From: Pseudomonas paraeruginosa PA7
GTDB taxonomy: Bacteria; Pseudomonadota; Gammaproteobacteria; Pseudomonadales; Pseudomonadaceae
DNA: 64,000 nt
Direction: 5' to 3'
Assembly: GCF_000017205.1 (NCBI RefSeq)
Contig: NC_009656.1
Location: 3,166,001-3,230,000, forward strand
Both the position numbers and the translations under genes were made by a program. Shown here one piece after another: positions 51,669 through 61,078 of the stretch. The notes beneath the pieces were generated by a model, which saw only the letters and a program-made list of their open reading frames with translations, searched no databases and was not told where the DNA came from. Positions within the stretch are counted from its first letter, which is position 1, and each line of letters starts with the position of its first letter.

Positions 51669-52922
51669 CTAGCAGGCCGCCACCGCCACGGCGGAGCGCT
51701 CCGGCTGGAAGCGCGCCGCCAGGAATGGCGTGAGGTCCAGGGGCAGTTGCTCCCCGTGGACCAGACGGTCGAGCAGCACCCCGGTGATCGCCGAGGTGAG
51801 GATGCCGGTGCGGAAGTGCCCGCAGGCGTTCAGGTAGCCTTCCACCTCCGCCACCGGGCCGAGGATCGGCAGCTCGTCCGGCGAGCCCGGGCGCAGCCCG
51901 GCCCAGGTGCGCTTGAGGTTGACCTCTTGCAACTGCGGTACGCAGCGCACCGCGCCCTGCACCAGGCCGGCGATTTCCGGGAAGGTATTGCCGACGTCGA
52001 AGCCCTTGTCCTCGGTGGTGCTGCCGATCAGGATCTCGCCGTTGTCCTTCTGCGCCATGTAGCAGTCGCTGGTGGTCAGGCAGCCGTTGAGCAGTCGCGG
52101 CATGCGCTCGGTGAGGACGATCTGGCCCTTCACCGGCTTGACCGGGATGCGCCGGCCGCTGGCCATTTCGCTGAGCTCGGCGGCCCAGGCGCCGGCGGCG
52201 TTGATCAGGGTCTGGCAGTGCAGCACGCCGGCGTTGTCCGTGCGCACCCCGCTGATCCGCCGGCCCTGGCGCAACACGCCGGTGACGTTGCTTCCCAGCA
52301 GCAGCTCGACGCCGTTCTGCCGTGCCCCCTCCAGGTAGGCGTCGGCCAGGCGGAACGGGCTGACCTGGTGGTCGCAGAGGAACTCCAGCGCGCCGTGGGC
52401 CGCCTGGCTGACCGCCGGCTCGGCGCGGCGCAGGTCGTCGCGGTCGAGCCAGCGCACCTGATCGGCGAGGTGCGGGATCTGCGCCACGATGTGCTCGGCG
52501 TACTGGCGGTCCTCATCGTCCTGGATGACGTACTTCAGGCCGGTGCGCTCGAACTTGAAGTCCATGCCGTGGCGTTCGATGAGCTCGCGGTGCAATTCCG
52601 GATACAACGCGTTGGACTGCAAGGCGAAGTCGAAGAATGCCGGCGGCAGGATGTGCGGCGTGCTCGCGTCCACCGCCACCGCGGCGCCCTGGGCCTCGCG
52701 CCGGTTGCGGGCGGACATCATGCGGAAGAAGATCACCCCGCAGCCCAGCCCCACCGATTCGCCGATCGCCCATAGCCCGCCGGCCGAGGCGCGGGTGGCG
52801 TTGCCGGGGCGCTTGGCATCTACCACGGCGATGCGCAGGTTGCCGCGCTTGGACAGCTGGTAGGCGCAGGACGCGCCGATCACGCCGCCGCCGGCGATCA
52901 CGATGTCATAGGTTCTGTTCAT
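51669..52922 (-). CDS. hcnC: Hydrogen cyanide synthase subunit HcnC
   Basis: A 417-residue flavoprotein of the glycine/D-amino-acid oxidase family. The FAD-binding motif DIVIAGGGVIGASCAYQ (in part: VIAGGGVIGASCAY) is at residues 5-21, and GLRPGSPDELPILGP near 345 is the usual C-terminal FAD contact. HcnABC is a membrane-associated enzyme that oxidises glycine to HCN and CO2. HcnC would carry out an amine-oxidation step. The gene is 2 bp after hcnB and last in the operon. Length is normal. Confidence 0.96.
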   Translation of the reverse strand: MNRTYDIVIAGGGVIGASCAYQLSKRGNLRIAVVDAKRPGNATRASAGGLWAIGESVGLGCGVIFFRMMSARNRREAQGAAVAVDASTPHILPPAFFDFALQSNALYPELHRELIERHGMDFKFERTGLKYVIQDDEDRQYAEHIVAQIPHLADQVRWLDRDDLRRAEPAVSQAAHGALEFLCDHQVSPFRLADAYLEGARQNGVELLLGSNVTGVLRQGRRISGVRTDNAGVLHCQTLINAAGAWAAELSEMASGRRIPVKPVKGQIVLTERMPRLLNGCLTTSDCYMAQKDNGEILIGSTTEDKGFDVGNTFPEIAGLVQGAVRCVPQLQEVNLKRTWAGLRPGSPDELPILGPVAEVEGYLNACGHFRTGILTSAITGVLLDRLVHGEQLPLDLTPFLAARFQPERSAVAVAAC

Positions 52923-52924
52923 GT

Positions 52925-54319
52925 TCAGGCTTCCGTACCGAGGTTCTGAAATGCGGAAAACGGGATCGGGTCGATCGGGAACCGCGGGCGCAGCCAGCCG
53001 ATGTCGGCGCGCCCGGTGGCGCTACGCAGGCGATCGCTGCAATAGCCGATGCACATGCGCCCCTGGCAGTCGCCCATGCCGACGCGGGTGCGCATCTTCA
53101 GGCCGGCGATGTCCTGTACGCCCTGCTCGAGCGCGCGTTCGACGTCGCCACGGGTGACCTGTTCACAACGGCAGATCACCGTATCGGCCCGAGCCAGTTC
53201 GACCTGGCGGGCGCCACGCCGGGTGTAGCGCTCGACCCCGGCGCGGAAGCGCTTGATCGCCTCCAGCCGGGCCAGATGGGAATCGCGCCGTTCGATGGCC
53301 TCGGCGGGGGACATCGCCTCGCGCTGCAACAGGATCGACAAGGCGGCGATGCGTCCGCCGATCATCGCCGCCTCGCCGCCGCGTATGCCCGCCATGTCGC
53401 CTGCCAGGTGGATATGCGGCTGGCTGCTCTGCTGCCAGACGTTGCACTCCGCGCGCAGGTAGCCGTCGTCGCTGAAGCCGTGCTCCAGGCCCAGTTGCTG
53501 GCTGAGCTGGGTGCGCGGGATGAAGCCGTAGCCGACGGCAAGGGTCGATGCCTGCACCGACCGGGCGTTTTCCAGGTCGGGCCGCCATTCTTCGTCGTAG
53601 GGCGCCACCGTCACTTCCGCCAGTTCCCCAGCGCCGCCGGCCTCGACCACCCCCCAGCCGTAATGCAGCGGGATGCCGTTGAGCTTGAGATAGCCAAGCA
53701 TGCTCAGGCCGTCGAGGAACAGTTGCGGCTTGTTCAGCAGCGCCAGGCTTTCCCTGGCCATGCGGCCGAACGCGCAGGCCTCGTAGACCCCGGCGACGCG
53801 TACCCCCGCCGCATGCAGCTGGCAGGCCACCAGCGGCAGCAGCGGGCCGCTGCCGGCGATCAGGGTATCGCCCAGTGGCTTCACCACGCCGCTCTTGATT
53901 TGCAATTGCAGGCCGCCGAGCAGCATCACCCCCGGCAGGGTCCAGCCGGGGAACGGTACGCTGCGTTCGTGGCAGCCGGTGGCCAGGAGCAGGTGCGAAT
54001 AGGTCATTTCGTGCAGCCGCTCCGCCTCGTCGAGGATCATCAGGCGCTGGCTGTCGCCGCCGACCACGCGGCTGTTCAGACGCAGGTCGATGTGCCCGGC
54101 GCAGGCGGCGAAGTCACGCCGCAGCTTTTCCAGGGCCCTGGTGTAGCGCGCGCCGAGGTAGGCCGGGTCGACGCCGGCGCGCAGCGGTCCGCGATAGACC
54201 ACCCCGCCCGGGCGCGAGGCCTCGTCGACGAGCACGCAGGAGACCCCGTGGCGGGCCAGTTCGATGGCCGCGGCCATGCCGGCCGCGCCACCGCCGACGA
54301 TCAGCGGACGCTGGCTCAT
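52925..54319 (-). CDS. hcnB: Hydrogen cyanide synthase subunit HcnB
   Basis: A 464-residue FAD/NAD-dependent oxidoreductase subunit. The start at 54319 (MSQRPLIVGGGAAG) overlaps the hcnA stop by 4 bp. FAD binding is PLIVGGGAAGMAAAIEL near residue 5, and a second dinucleotide fold lies near residue 150-270. The C-terminal region has four cysteines in ICRCEQV and GDCQGRMC, typical of a bacterioferritin-associated-ferredoxin-like [2Fe-2S] site. It should pass electrons from glycine oxidation toward the respiratory chain with HcnA. Confidence 0.96.
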   Translation of the reverse strand: MSQRPLIVGGGAAGMAAAIELARHGVSCVLVDEASRPGGVVYRGPLRAGVDPAYLGARYTRALEKLRRDFAACAGHIDLRLNSRVVGGDSQRLMILDEAERLHEMTYSHLLLATGCHERSVPFPGWTLPGVMLLGGLQLQIKSGVVKPLGDTLIAGSGPLLPLVACQLHAAGVRVAGVYEACAFGRMARESLALLNKPQLFLDGLSMLGYLKLNGIPLHYGWGVVEAGGAGELAEVTVAPYDEEWRPDLENARSVQASTLAVGYGFIPRTQLSQQLGLEHGFSDDGYLRAECNVWQQSSQPHIHLAGDMAGIRGGEAAMIGGRIAALSILLQREAMSPAEAIERRDSHLARLEAIKRFRAGVERYTRRGARQVELARADTVICRCEQVTRGDVERALEQGVQDIAGLKMRTRVGMGDCQGRMCIGYCSDRLRSATGRADIGWLRPRFPIDPIPFSAFQNLGTEA

Positions 54320-54630
54320 GGACGATCCTCCCGGTCGAAGCGATTGACCTCGGTTTCCACCCGCATGCCTGGCCGCACCACGGTCTGGCAGGCGCGGCGC
54401 TTGGGCCGGCCGTCGATGGCGACCAGGCAGCAATGGCACACGCCCATGCCGCAGAAGGCGCCACTGGCCTGGCCGTGATCGTTGCGCGCGACGCGCCGCA
54501 GGCCGACCGCGTTGAGCACGTTGAGCACGGTCTCGCCGGCAGCCACCGCGACGGGCTGGCCATTGAGGTGGATGGTCATGTCTGCCCGCGAGAGGGGCTG
54601 GATATCGTGTTGGCGTTCAAGAAGGTGCAT
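54316..54630 (-). CDS. hcnA: Hydrogen cyanide synthase subunit HcnA
   Basis: A 104-residue [2Fe-2S] ferredoxin-type subunit from the ATG at 54630. Cluster cysteines are in AFCGMGVCHCCLVAIDG (in part: CGMGVCHCC) near residues 60-68, with a further cysteine in RRACQTVV. It is the first gene of hcnABC and carries the regulatory leader: a RsmA-type site over the ribosome-binding region, an ANR half-site and a LasR/RhlR box. Cyanide production is therefore expected at high cell density and low oxygen, as known for P. aeruginosa. Confidence 0.96.
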   Translation of the reverse strand: MHLLERQHDIQPLSRADMTIHLNGQPVAVAAGETVLNVLNAVGLRRVARNDHGQASGAFCGMGVCHCCLVAIDGRPKRRACQTVVRPGMRVETEVNRFDREDRP

Positions 54631-54637
54631 TGCCCTT

Positions 54638-54647
54638 TCATCCGTGA
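54638..54647 (-). promoter_or_regulatory. RsmA-binding site in the hcnA leader
   Basis: On the minus strand the mRNA reads TCACGGATGA just before AAGGGCA and the start codon. ACGGAT matches the RsmA/CsrA core (A-N-GGA). Repression of hcnA translation by RsmA and relief by RsmY/RsmZ through GacA is established for Pseudomonas. Confidence 0.75.
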
Positions 54648-54695
54648 GAGAGAGTTGGGAGCCGGCGACACTAGGAGTCGGACCGGGCGTGGACA

Positions 54696-54709
54696 TTGAT
54701 CCACGACAG
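54696..54709 (-). promoter_or_regulatory. Candidate ANR (FNR-type) site of hcnA
   Basis: The minus strand carries CTGTC-GTGG-ATCAA; the right half ATCAA is perfect and the left half is poor compared with TTGAT-N4-ATCAA. ANR control of hcnABC is established, and the position about 65 bp before the start codon is suitable. Confidence 0.55.
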
Positions 54710-54721
54710 GTGGGCACCTTC

Positions 54722-54741
54722 TCCTGCCAATTCTGGTAGGT
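54722..54741 (-). promoter_or_regulatory. LasR/RhlR (lux-type) box of hcnA
   Basis: CCTGCCAATTCTGGTAGG within this span is a nearly perfect palindrome that fits the CT-N12-AG pattern of P. aeruginosa quorum-sensing boxes. It lies about 95-110 bp before the hcnA start. Control of hcnA by LasR and RhlR is established. Confidence 0.85.
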
Positions 54742-54834
54742 GGGCCGCAGGCGCTCGCGCGGAAAATTCGAACCCCGCGCCGGGCGTCGGGCTCGAAGCA
54801 GGAAAGCGGCTGTCGAAGCCGCCCAGGAGGTCCC

Positions 54835-56371
<1,537 letters not shown>

Positions 56372-56382
<11 letters not shown>

Positions 56383-57979
56383 ATGGTATCGCCACTGCCT
56401 GATCTACCAGATCGATCCATCGCTGTTCCGCGACAGCGACGCCGACGGTTGCGGCGACCTGGCCGGTATCGTCGAGCGCCTCGACTATCTGCGCGAACTG
56501 GGCGTCGGTGCGTTGTGGCTGATGCCGCTGTACCGCTCGCCGTTCCGCGACGCCGGCTACGATGTCAGCGACCACCTGGCGCTGGAGCCGCGCTTCGGCA
56601 GCGAGGAGGATCTCCGGCGGCTGGTGAGCGAGGCCGCCGCGCGCGGCATGCGGGTGATTCTCGAACTGGTGGTGCAGCACACCTCGGATCAGCACCCCTG
56701 GTTCGTCGCCGCCCGGCATGACCGCGAGGCGCCCTGTCGCGACTACTACCTGTGGTCGGACCGGCCGCTGGACGACGGCAACCGGCCGATCTTTCCCTCC
56801 GTGGAGGACGGCATCTGGAACTGGGACGCCCAGGCCGGGCAGTACTACCGCCATCTTTTCTACAGCCACGAGCCGGACCTGAACCTGAAGAACCTGCGGG
56901 TCATCGAGGAAGTCGAGCGGGTCATGAGCCACTGGCTGGAACTGGGCGTCGCCGGTTTCCGCCTGGATGCCGCCTCGCACCTGGTCGAACAGGCCGGCGG
57001 CGGCGACGAGCGACGTGGCGCCTGGCTGCTCGAACGGCTCGCCCGGCATGCGCCGGAGGCGCTGCTGATGGGCGAGGTGGACGTCGAGCCCGACCGTTAC
57101 CGCCATTACTTCGGCGACGGCAGGCGACTGGGGCTGGTACTGGACTTCTGGATCAACAACCACCTGTTCCTCGCTCTCGCCCGGCAGAGCGCCGAACCGC
57201 TGCGCCGCGCGCTGGTCCGCCAGCCGGTGCCGCCGCCGGGCTGCGGCTACGCCCTGTGGCTGCGCAATCATGACGAGCTGGACCTGGAGCGCCTGAGCGA
57301 GGCCGAGCGCGAGGAGGTCATGCGCGCCTTCGCCCCCGAGCAGAACATGCGCCTCTATGGCCGCGGCATCCGCCGGCGCCTGGCGCCGATGCTCGGCGGC
57401 GACGTCCGCCGCCAGGCGATGGCCTACGCCCTGCTGCTGTCCCTGCCGGGCACGCCGATCCTGCGCTACGGCGAGGAAATCGGCATGGGGGACGACCTGC
57501 GGCGCCCGGAACGCCTGGCGGTGCGCACGCCCATGCAATGGAGCGACCAGCCCCACGCGGGGTTTTCCGACGCGCCCGCCGAACGCCTGGCGGTGGCGCC
57601 GATCGAGGACGGGCCGTTCGCCTGCACGCGGGTCAACGTCGCCGCCCAGGATGCGGCGCCGGACTCCCTGCTCAACCGGGTACGGCGCCTGGCCCGGGCG
57701 CGCGCGGAACTGCCGGAGACGGGCCTGGGCCAGGCCAGCCTGGTACCGACCGACCAGCCGGCGCTGTTCGCCATGCGCCATGATCGCGGCCAGGCGCCCG
57801 GCAGCCTGATGCTGGTCAACCTGTCCGAGCGGCCGCTACGCGCGTGCATAGGCGAGCTGGATCTCGGCGCCTACCGGGAAATCCTCGCCGATGACGACTA
57901 CCCGCCTCCGCACGGCAACCGGGTCTCGCTGGCCGGCTACGGCTACCGCTGGTTCCGTCGCGACGGCTCACAGCCATAG
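56372..57979 (+). CDS. GH13 trehalose synthase-like enzyme (TreS-like)
   Basis: A 535-residue GH13 protein starting at 56372 (MDAEWYRHCLIYQID), with AGGGGAG seven bases upstream. The triad is D199 in GFRLDAAS, E235 in MGEVDVE and D301 in RNHDELDL. LIYQIDPSLFRDSDADGCGDLAGI (in part: IDPSLFRDSDADGCGD) and the RNHDELDL and NMRLYGRGIRRRLAPMLGG regions (in part: MRLYGRGIRRRLAPML) are typical of trehalose synthases that interconvert maltose and trehalose. No maltokinase domain follows. Coupled to an alpha-glucosidase, it could turn trehalose into maltose and glucose or the reverse, which fits osmotic-stress neighbours. Confidence 0.8.
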
Positions 57980-58945
57980 CAGCAGCGCGGCCAGCAGCAG
58001 GGCCGCGCCGAGCAATCCCCAGGACACCGTCGCGGCGCTGAGCAACAGCGCCGAGCAGCGCGAGCGGCTGGCGAAACGGCCGCAAGTGGCGTGGCCTTCC
58101 TCCAGGGGCAGGAACAGGTTGTCCGGACGCCCTCCCGGCTCGGCCTGTTCGCTCATCTGGCCGACGTAGGCGCGCCGCGCCAGCAGGCGGTCGAGCAGGC
58201 CCGGCGCCACGCCGTTGGCAAGGATCGCCTGGAGGGTCGACGCGCCCAGCCAGAGTTCCCGTGGCGTCTTGTCGACCGCCGCGTAGATCGCATGGGCCGC
58301 CAGGTTGGGATGGTGGATCGGCGGTACCGGCTGCGGTTTTCGCGGCAGTCGGTTACGCGCCCAGTCGAACTGCGGGGTGTCGAGCGCCGGCAATTGCACC
58401 ATGCACAGGCGGATCCCGCTGCCCTCCTCCAGCAGTTCGCAGCGCAGCGCGTCGGTGAAGCCGCGCACGGCGAACTTCGCCGCGCAATAGGCGGCCTGCA
58501 GAGGGATGGCCCGGTAGGCCAGCGCCGAGCCGACCTGGATGATCACCCCGCGGTCGCGCGGGCGCATGCGCTCCAGCGCGACCAGGGTGCCATGCACCGT
58601 GCCCAGGTAGGTGACCTCGGTGACACGGCGGATCTCCTCCGCAGTGAGCTGGCGCACTGGCGAGAACAGCGTGACCATCGCTGCGTTGACCCAGACGTCC
58701 GGGGTGCCCAGTTCATGCTCCAGGCGCTCGCTCGTCGCGCGCAACGCATCGGCATCGGCCACGTCGACGCTCAGCGTCGTCAGCGGCACGCCGTAGCCGC
58801 GCAGCTCCGCCTCGGTCTCGGCCAGGCCGCGTTCGCCGCGGGCCAGTATCGCCACCGCGTAGCCGGCGCGGGCGAAGACATGCGCGGTAGCCCGCCCGAC
58901 CCCGGCGCTGCCGCCGCAGATCGCCACCAGCCGTCGTTCCGCCAT
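57968..58945 (-). CDS. Short-chain dehydrogenase with a C-terminal membrane anchor
   Basis: A 325-residue SDR. The cofactor motif is CGGSAGVGRATA at residues 10-21, a variant of TGxxxGxG, and the active site is serine in VGSALAYR with YCAAK (YxxxK) near residue 156. The last 25 residues form one hydrophobic helix (SWGLLGAALLLAALLLWL), so the enzyme is probably tail-anchored to the inner membrane. It overlaps the end of the TreS-like gene by 12 bp in convergent orientation. A CBS-domain gene precedes it by 7 bp in the same operon. Substrate unknown. Confidence 0.82.
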   Translation of the reverse strand: MAERRLVAICGGSAGVGRATAHVFARAGYAVAILARGERGLAETEAELRGYGVPLTTLSVDVADADALRATSERLEHELGTPDVWVNAAMVTLFSPVRQLTAEEIRRVTEVTYLGTVHGTLVALERMRPRDRGVIIQVGSALAYRAIPLQAAYCAAKFAVRGFTDALRCELLEEGSGIRLCMVQLPALDTPQFDWARNRLPRKPQPVPPIHHPNLAAHAIYAAVDKTPRELWLGASTLQAILANGVAPGLLDRLLARRAYVGQMSEQAEPGGRPDNLFLPLEEGHATCGRFASRSRCSALLLSAATVSWGLLGAALLLAALLLWL

Positions 58946-58952
58946 GGCTGCC

Positions 58953-59366
58953 TCAGTGCGCGCGTGCCACGCCGCGCAAGAGATTGGCGCTGAGCTTGTC
59001 GGTGTTGCAGGTGGCGATGTTGGCCAGCGAGACGATCCCCACCAGGCGCTTGTTGCGATCCATCACCGGCAGGCGACGCTTTTCGAGTTGCGCCATGTTC
59101 TTCGCCACATGGTCCACCTCCTCGTCCTCGAAGCAGTAGCGCAGTTCCGCGCTCATCACTTCGCGCACGGGGCGGTCGGCCGCCAGGCCGTCGGCGAGGC
59201 CGCGCACCACCAGGTCGCGGTCGGTGACCACGCCGGTCAGGCGCTCGCCCTCGTTGACCAGCAAGGCGCCGATGTCGGCCTGGCGCATCAGCAGCGCCGC
59301 CTCGCCAAGGGTGGTCTGGGGGGTGACGGTGCGTACTTCGCGACTCATGATTTCGCGGACTTTCAT
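58953..59366 (-). CDS. CBS-domain pair protein
   Basis: A 137-residue protein consisting of two CBS domains: REIMSREVRTVTPQTTLGEAA (in part: MSREVRTVTPQTTL) at the start and REVMSAELRYCFEDEEVDHVA (in part: VMSAELRYCFEDEEV) near residue 68. GVVTDRDLVVRG is the typical core loop. CBS pairs bind adenine nucleotides and sense energy state. With the SDR gene 7 bp downstream it forms a two-gene unit. Small stand-alone CBS proteins are often stress-induced, which agrees with the neighbours. Confidence 0.88.
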   Translation of the reverse strand: MKVREIMSREVRTVTPQTTLGEAALLMRQADIGALLVNEGERLTGVVTDRDLVVRGLADGLAADRPVREVMSAELRYCFEDEEVDHVAKNMAQLEKRRLPVMDRNKRLVGIVSLANIATCNTDKLSANLLRGVARAH

Positions 59367-59462
59367 CGGTCTGTCTCCTCCTTTCGACGCGCCGCTTCCC
59401 GGCGCGACTCTCCCTGCTTGTGAATGGCGGCGGCAGCGGGAGTTCGAAGTTTCTTCCCGGCG

Positions 59463-59798
59463 TCACTCCTGGCTACCGGGGTTGCTGGAGCGATCGCGCT
59501 GGCCGCCCTCGCCGGAATGCTCCGGCGAGGCATCCTGGTGGTCGCTGCGGTTGTTGCGCTCGCCGTCGTCGCTGCGCACGGCGCGGCCATCCTCGGTGCG
59601 TACCTTGCCGTTCTCGCGATGGGTTTCGTGAGGATCCTGGGCGGTGGGCCCGGCGCCCTGGCCATGGCTCGTACCCTCGCCGGGGCCGGGATGATTGCCG
59701 TCCGGCGTCGCCGGTTGCCCGGCCAGGGCGGCGCCACTGCAGAGCGTGGCAACCAGGAGGAAGGCGCGCAGCGGATGGCGGGAAGTGGGTCTGGACAT
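59463..59798 (-). CDS. Small secreted hydrophilic protein
   Basis: A 111-residue protein with a clear signal peptide (LRAFLLVATLCSGAALAG) cleaved near AALA. The mature part is strongly hydrophilic and low in complexity, rich in Gly, Asp, Glu, Arg, Asn and Ser, with repeated short EDGRAVRSDDGERN-like stretches and no cysteine. It is probably disordered in the periplasm or outside. It lies between the CBS gene and the KGG-repeat gene on the same strand. I recognise no family. Codon and GC use are normal for the region. Confidence 0.65.
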   Translation of the reverse strand: MSRPTSRHPLRAFLLVATLCSGAALAGQPATPDGNHPGPGEGTSHGQGAGPTAQDPHETHRENGKVRTEDGRAVRSDDGERNNRSDHQDASPEHSGEGGQRDRSSNPGSQE

Positions 59799-59822
59799 GC
59801 TGAGTTCCTCTTCGTCTGATGG

Positions 59823-59854
59823 AAAAACGGCGCATCCCGGTGGGGATGCGCCGT
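59823..59854 (-). terminator. Intrinsic terminator of the KGG-repeat gene
   Basis: A perfect 12-bp stem, ACGGCGCATCCC pairing with GGGATGCGCCGT, with a four-base loop. On the minus strand it is followed by TTTTT (plus-strand A at 59823-59827). It lies 23 bp after the KGG gene stop. Confidence 0.92.
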
Positions 59855-59876
59855 ACGCTTGCGCGGTTCTACATGA

Positions 59877-60221
59877 TCAGGACGAACGGCCGCCGCCGTG
59901 GCTGTTCTGGCCGCCCTTGCGTCCTGCCTCGGAAGCTTTTTCCCGGTCGTTGGCGAAATTGCCGCCGCTCTGCTGGCCGCCCTTGCGGCCCGCCTCGGCG
60001 GCTCTTTCCCGGTCATTGGCGAAATTGCCCCCGCTTTGCTGGCCACCCTTGCGCCCGGCTTCGGCGGCGCGCTGCGGGTCGTTGGCGAAGTTGCCGCCGC
60101 TGGCCTGGCCACCCTTGTGGCCGATCTCCTGGTAGAACTCCTTGCCGTGGCTCCTGGAGGTGGCTTCGCCGCCTTTCTGCCCGGCTTCGCTGGTGCTCAT
60201 GCCTTGTCGTTTGTCGGTCAT
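59877..60221 (-). CDS. KGG-repeat general stress protein
   Basis: A 114-residue hydrophilic protein built of about four KGG repeats. Each repeat has the pattern AAEAGRKGGQQSGGNFANDRE (in part: AGRKGGQQSGGNFANDRE), preceded by SEAGQKGGEAT. Three repeats are nearly identical in DNA as well. The family includes the Con-10/GsiB-like stress proteins induced by starvation and osmotic stress. The protein is expected to be unstructured in the cytoplasm. It has its own strong terminator and probably its own promoter in the 204-bp gap to the ClpP-like gene. I recall it as PA2190. Confidence 0.88.
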   Translation of the reverse strand: MTDKRQGMSTSEAGQKGGEATSRSHGKEFYQEIGHKGGQASGGNFANDPQRAAEAGRKGGQQSGGNFANDRERAAEAGRKGGQQSGGNFANDREKASEAGRKGGQNSHGGGRSS

Positions 60222-60425
60222 GCTCGTTTCCTCCTCTCGAGGGTTGGAAGGGATGCGGCGCTTTTCGCCGCGTGCACTTACTCCGAAGGCTTCCGCCAGG
60301 GAACGTTCAAACTCTTTTGCGGATGTCCTGGGACGAAAAATTCATTAGCCGATTCAAGGCCTTCCGCTTGCCGGAATATGCTGGCCGAAGGCCGCCGCGC
60401 GTGACCCGGCAAGGCCTGCGCGGGT

Positions 60426-60980
60426 TCAGGAGTGCACGCTCCAGTGACAGGCGGAAGCGGGTATCGGCGAGTCGTCGACGCTCTGGATCAGCCCGCAGGC
60501 CAGCGCGTCGTCGGGACCGAGGATCCGCGGGTAGGCCATCAGGTAGCGCGGGATGTCCAGGCGCTCGGGGGCGTCGCGGGTGTGCTCGGCGACGATCTGC
60601 GCGTACAGCTGCAGGTCGTAGTCCAAGCTCATCGCGTATTCCGCCATCCGCGCGTGGTCCACCGCGCCATGCAGGGTCCAGTGGAACGGGTGGAACAGGA
60701 ACTTGCTGTGGGCGCAGGCGCTGCGGCGCTCGCCGGCGAGGAACAGGATGTTGCCCATCGATTCGACGGTACCCAGGTTGTGGGTATGGACCGGGACCGG
60801 CAGCGCGCGCAGGAAGTTGTACAGGGTGAAGCCGTAGCTGCACTCCCCGCCCATGGTGGCGATGTTGATCCGCAATTCCTCGGCTTCCTGTTGCAGGGCT
60901 TTCGCGCAGGTATTGATCAGGTTGCCGCAGGTGGACGAATTGATCGGTCCGGTAAAATGGATGATGTGCTGCTTGGACAT
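60426..60980 (-). CDS. ClpP-like serine protease homologue with altered triad
   Basis: A 184-residue protein of the ClpP/crotonase fold. GPINSSTCGNLI at the start and RINIATMGGECSYGFTLYNFL (in part: INIATMGGECSYGFTLY) resemble ClpP. The nucleophile would be S74 in VESMGN and the histidine H97 in FLFHPFH. The position of the ClpP catalytic aspartate appears to be occupied by proline in AYPRILGPDDA, although D157 or D158 lies nearby. No Clp ATPase gene is close. It may be a specialised peptidase or an inactive homologue. I recall it as PA2189. Confidence 0.7.
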   Translation of the reverse strand: MSKQHIIHFTGPINSSTCGNLINTCAKALQQEAEELRINIATMGGECSYGFTLYNFLRALPVPVHTHNLGTVESMGNILFLAGERRSACAHSKFLFHPFHWTLHGAVDHARMAEYAMSLDYDLQLYAQIVAEHTRDAPERLDIPRYLMAYPRILGPDDALACGLIQSVDDSPIPASACHWSVHS

Positions 60981-61078
60981 GCTCGCCTCTCTTCTTTCGT
61001 ATCGGTTCCTCGACGATGGTTTTCCCTACGGAGGATTGTCGCTCGCGCGCCATGAGCCATCGCCGCGACGAATGGCAC

